Below the pieces are notes generated by a model, which was not told the origin of the DNA, did not search any database, and saw only the letters and a program-made list of their open reading frames with translations. A stretch of 6,939 nt of DNA from contig CAKUDJ010000040.1 in assembly GCA_934644855.1 (NCBI GenBank), positions 1 through 6,939 on the forward strand, written 5' to 3'. Source of the DNA: an uncultured Elusimicrobiales bacterium. GTDB lineage: Bacteria > Elusimicrobiota > Elusimicrobia > Elusimicrobiales > Elusimicrobiaceae. Both the position numbers and the translations under genes were made by a program. Shown piece after piece: positions 4,766 to 6,939 of this stretch; position 1 is the stretch's first letter; each line of letters starts with the position of its first letter.

Positions 4766-5959
4766 TTAGGGATTGTAGTTTTTTTCTGCCCTACAAGTAC
4801 ATTTTATCCATTGAGTTTGTCCTGCCGTCCATGGTGGCGTGGTTCCTGAACTTCCGCCACCGCCGGGCGTCGTTATAGTCGTTCCGTTGCCGTTGGTAGG
4901 CCCACCCATCTCGGGTGGTATAAGGTTATTTCCATCTGGTTGTCCCGTCGTCTTCTGATAATAACAAACATTCTTGCCTTCCGTTGTGTGGTCTATATCG
5001 CAAGGGTTTTTCGGGATTGTATCGCCCGCGATGCCGAACCAACAGGTATCCATAACGCCTGTCGGAGGCCGAGCAATATCCGAACAGCTCCACCTATACG
5101 TTGTGGTGTATGGCTTTCTACAATTCCTGCTTACTTCTACGCATTCGCATTTGGTTTCGTCTAACTCATAGGTAATAAAACCGTCTTGTCCTTTGGGGCA
5201 CCGTTCGGCGGGGCAAGTTTTTTTGCAAGAGGTGGGAGTTCCCCCTGCCAAGGCCAGCACGGTCACCGTGTCACCGCCGTGGTCCGCATATTTTACCGTT
5301 TTGCGTTTTTCCCATTTCAACTTGCCGCCCGTCGGGCCTCCGCCTTGGCTGGGCAGCGGAATCCAGTTGCCCGCCAAACGCAAAGGCGTTTCGGACGAAA
5401 TATTCCTAAAAGAATGGTCCCCGGCACCCGTCACGTTTAATTTGCCTTGAAAGGTAGCATACACCGCTTCCAAACGCAAGCGGTTTGCTTCCGTGGTAAT
5501 TTGGTTAATGCGGCTAGACGGCGCCGTATAGCTTGCCGGCGCCAAAAAGCGCGCCTTGCCTTCCTGAAATTTTACGTTTAGGTCGCCGGTTGCCGTGGCC
5601 GTCACGCAAGATTCCAAAGAACTAAAGCAAGTATCCGGGAAATCCAAGGTGGGGTCCGCGGGGAAAGAAGCCGTGCCCAGGGAGGAAAACCCTCTGGACG
5701 CATCTAATTTAAGAATATCATACGCCAGTGGCTTTTGCCCGGCAGACGGGGTGGCGGTCAAGGTGACCGTTCCGGCCGATTGTACCTGCATGGAGTTAGC
5801 CGAAAGACCACCCTGCAAAGTGGCTTTTTCCGACACTTTTAAGCGTTCATACTGCCCAAAGCGCGCCGGGTTAAAGTTTACGGTTTGGATTACTTCCGCC
5901 CCGCCGATAGACGCTAGCGCCAGGCAGAGCCCTGTGGTTAATATTTTTTTCATACGCAC
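4766..5959 (-). CDS. Large secreted protein with beta-rich N-terminal half and cysteine-rich C-terminal half
   Basis: A 397-aa exported protein that I do not recognise. A signal peptide covers residues 1-21 (basic MRMKK, hydrophobic ILTTGLCLALASI, likely cleavage after GGA). Residues 22 to about 215 look beta-rich, with short alternating Thr/Val/Leu strands such as VQSAGTVTLTAT, and contain one close Cys pair (C111, C118). From C245 to C389 there are twelve cysteines, including SCKKTCPAERCPKG followed by D-E-T-K-C-E-C. That CP-x-x-x-C, then D-x3-C-x-C layout recalls small disulfide-knot modules such as antistasin- or EGF-type repeats, but this is only a resemblance. A Gly/Thr/Pro linker (352-376) precedes the last Cys pair. 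There is no C-terminal membrane segment or LPXTG motif. An AGGAAG site supports the first ATG (5959); a second ATG two codons on is possible. Surface adhesion or a structural role is a guess. Promoter and terminator are both visible, so it appears monocistronic. Confidence 0.85.
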   Translation of the reverse strand: MRMKKILTTGLCLALASIGGAEVIQTVNFNPARFGQYERLKVSEKATLQGGLSANSMQVQSAGTVTLTATPSAGQKPLAYDILKLDASRGFSSLGTASFPADPTLDFPDTCFSSLESCVTATATGDLNVKFQEGKARFLAPASYTAPSSRINQITTEANRLRLEAVYATFQGKLNVTGAGDHSFRNISSETPLRLAGNWIPLPSQGGGPTGGKLKWEKRKTVKYADHGGDTVTVLALAGGTPTSCKKTCPAERCPKGQDGFITYELDETKCECVEVSRNCRKPYTTTYRWSCSDIARPPTGVMDTCWFGIAGDTIPKNPCDIDHTTEGKNVCYYQKTTGQPDGNNLIPPEMGGPTNGNGTTITTPGGGGSSGTTPPWTAGQTQWIKCTCRAEKNYNP

Positions 5960-6008
5960 TTCCTGTCAAAAGTGGAATAAAAACAACAATATACATTACT
6001 ACTAATAT

Positions 6009-6036
6009 AGTATACGAATTTTACACTTTCTTTCAA
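6009..6036 (-). promoter_or_regulatory. Promoter of the 397-aa secreted-protein gene
   Basis: On the minus strand TTGAAA (complement 6031-6036) and TATACT (complement 6009-6014) are 16 bases apart, giving a leader of roughly 43 bases. The surrounding 182-bp divergent region is AT-rich with several A and T runs upstream of the -35 (6038-6060), which could act as an UP-like or bent segment. Confidence 0.65.
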
Positions 6037-6070
6037 GCTTTTTTTGGAAAAAAAATAAAAAGGGCTTTTC

Positions 6071-6110
6071 TTGCATAAAGCAGGGGTTTTTTATTAGTAT
6101 ATGGTAGAGT
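6071..6110 (+). promoter_or_regulatory. Candidate promoter(s) of the PAS-domain sensor gene
   Basis: Two overlapping options are visible. One is TTGCAT (6071-6076) with TAGTAT (6095-6100), 18 bases apart. The other is the extended -10 TGGTAGAGT (6102-6110) without a good -35. I cannot choose between them. Confidence 0.4.
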
Positions 6111-6130
6111 ATCCATTTTACGGATAAAAA

Positions 6131-6144
6131 GAGGGATGAATATG
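6131..6144 (+). promoter_or_regulatory. Ribosome binding site that sets the PAS sensor start
   Basis: GAGGG (6131-6135) touches the ATG at 6136 but is 6 bases from the in-frame ATG at 6142. The second ATG is therefore the likely start, and ATG 6136 is too close to be used. Confidence 0.7.
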
Positions 6145-6939
6145 ACTAAAAGTTTGTTTGAGCTTTTTTGTGAGCCGTCCGGCCAAGCGCCGCAAAATTT
6201 ATTAACGCGGGATACCTTGCACTTTGTGGAGCAGCTGCCGTTTGGGGCGTTGCTAACAGATGCCCAGGGGAGTATTGCCTTCGGTAATTCCAGCGCCGGG
6301 CAACTGTTAGGCGCTTCCCAAGCTGCGTTTGAAGGCGGCAACATAGCTACGTTTGGTTTAACGGCGGCGGATGTATCAACCCTCTTGCAATCTCCTGCCG
6401 GGCAAAAAACGATAAAAGAATTAACCGATAAAAATTTGCAAAATGTGTTTGTATCCGTGGGGGCCAGTAAACTGGGCGATTATACCCTTATTACGTTGGA
6501 GCCCGTGCCGCAGTACCGCCGGTTGGAAGCCGATAAGCGTTTTTTGGTGGAAGTGGTAAACCATTATCCCATGGGCGTCACCATGCAAAACACGCAAGAT
6601 GTGTGCTGCTTGTGGAACCGCAAGGCGGAGGAAATTTTCGGCCGCCGCGGGGCCAACACCTTGGGGCAGGATATTTATAAATTTTTACCGCCGGAAATGT
6701 TAAACGCGTTGGAATTAATGGACCAAGAGGTCAAAGATTCCGCCAAAGTCCGCCCGGATGCGCGTATGCACTTTACCGATTCCAACGGCCAGGAGCGCAC
6801 GTTAAGCGTCAGCAAAATACCCGTGTTGGGGGCGGAGGGAACCGTAAAGTATATTTTAACTTCGTACGAAGATATTACCAACCGCTACACCAGTGAGCAG
6901 GAAATGGTGCAAACCCGCAATATGCTGCAAGCTATTGTG
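6142..6939 (+). CDS. PAS-domain sensor protein, N-terminal part, runs off the window
   Basis: The frame stays open from ATG 6142 to the last base of the window (266 codons), so the C-terminus is missing. No signal peptide or membrane helix is visible, so this part should be cytoplasmic. A first PAS-like domain spans about residues 25-125, with LPFGALLTDAQGSIAFGNSS (32-51) matching the common P-x-G-h-x-h-x-D-x-x-G-x-I-x-x-x-N pattern. A second spans about 132-248, with YPMGVTMQ, LWNRKAEEIFG and a closing SYEDITNR around D244, typical of the PAS/PAC end. A linker follows, SEQEMVQTRNMLQAIV, which usually leads into a further PAS domain or a kinase helix. The output domain is unseen: a histidine kinase is most likely, but a diguanylate cyclase or an enhancer-binding regulator is possible. 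The gene is divergent from the 397-aa secreted-protein gene across 182 bp, which alone does not show a regulatory link. Confidence 0.85.
   Translation, partial: MTKSLFELFCEPSGQAPQNLLTRDTLHFVEQLPFGALLTDAQGSIAFGNSSAGQLLGASQAAFEGGNIATFGLTAADVSTLLQSPAGQKTIKELTDKNLQNVFVSVGASKLGDYTLITLEPVPQYRRLEADKRFLVEVVNHYPMGVTMQNTQDVCCLWNRKAEEIFGRRGANTLGQDIYKFLPPEMLNALELMDQEVKDSAKVRPDARMHFTDSNGQERTLSVSKIPVLGAEGTVKYILTSYEDITNRYTSEQEMVQTRNMLQAIV

Noticed and set aside
4593..4766. Start-less open stretch whose middle reads FLPGEKWGFGAGLRRTEY
   Set aside because: It faintly resembles an outer-membrane beta-strand segment and could be a gene remnant. But it has no start codon or ribosome site, overlaps a promoter and a terminator, and the GC-rich bases alone could give such residues.
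5595..6005. 136-aa plus-strand frame antisense to the start of the 397-aa gene
   Set aside because: The opposite strand carries a clear signal peptide, ribosome site and promoter. This frame ends in low-complexity residues from the AT-rich promoter region.
6033..6344. 103-aa minus-strand frame at the start of the PAS gene
   Set aside because: It is antisense to the PAS sensor's start and promoter region, and the plus strand encodes recognisable PAS motifs.
1105..6442. Repeated TTGCAAA strings in many places
   Set aside because: Most coding copies are in-frame Leu-Gln or Leu-Gln-Asn codons (TTG CAA), so codon preference explains them.

Overview
The window looks like chromosomal DNA from a Gram-negative-type bacterium, most plausibly a gut-associated member of the Elusimicrobiota. 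The reasons are the single, scattered type IV pilin-like genes with a G|FTLIELL leader and C-terminal cysteine pairs, the DapL route of lysine/meso-diaminopimelate synthesis, and several secreted cysteine-rich proteins. The phylum is an inference from protein style, not from a marker gene. Base composition looks close to balanced, with AT-rich intergenic promoter regions. I see no tRNA, rRNA, CRISPR array, insertion sequence or phage gene.

Layout, left to right. (1) 1-377, + strand: the C-terminal part of a pilin-like protein, ending at a hairpin terminator (398-430). (2) 433-978, - strand: a short nitroreductase-family flavoprotein converging on that terminator. (3) A 67-bp divergent promoter region, then the + strand operon dapF (1046-1879) and dapL (1876-3105). 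These overlap by the four bases GTGA, so dapL starts at GTG 1876. (4) 3146-3634, +: a complete pilin-like gene directly behind dapL with its own extended -10 and a strong terminator (3651-3684). It carries an eight-G run. (5) 3803-3961, +: a 52-codon small gene with a Shine-Dalgarno sequence and an upstream 16-bp AT palindrome. (6) 4022-4588, -: a secreted protein or lipoprotein of 188 aa with ten cysteines outside the signal region. (7) 4766-5959, -: a 397-aa secreted protein with a probable beta-rich N-terminal half and a cysteine-rich C-terminal half, ending at a strong GC terminator. (8) 6142-6939, +: the start of a PAS-domain sensor protein that leaves the window in frame.

How the genes work together. 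DapL makes LL-diaminopimelate from tetrahydrodipicolinate in one step, and DapF epimerises it to the meso form for lysine and peptidoglycan, so the overlapping pair forms a metabolic unit. The rest of the window is mainly cell-surface or exported material: two pilin-like proteins and two cysteine-rich exported proteins, plus one sensor. No direct functional link among these is visible.

The most interesting leads are the G8 tract inside the pilin-like gene, the unannotated small gene at 3803, the two cysteine-rich exported proteins, and six exact copies of the 8-mer GCAGACGG. The 8-mer resembles the core of the Neisseria DNA-uptake word.
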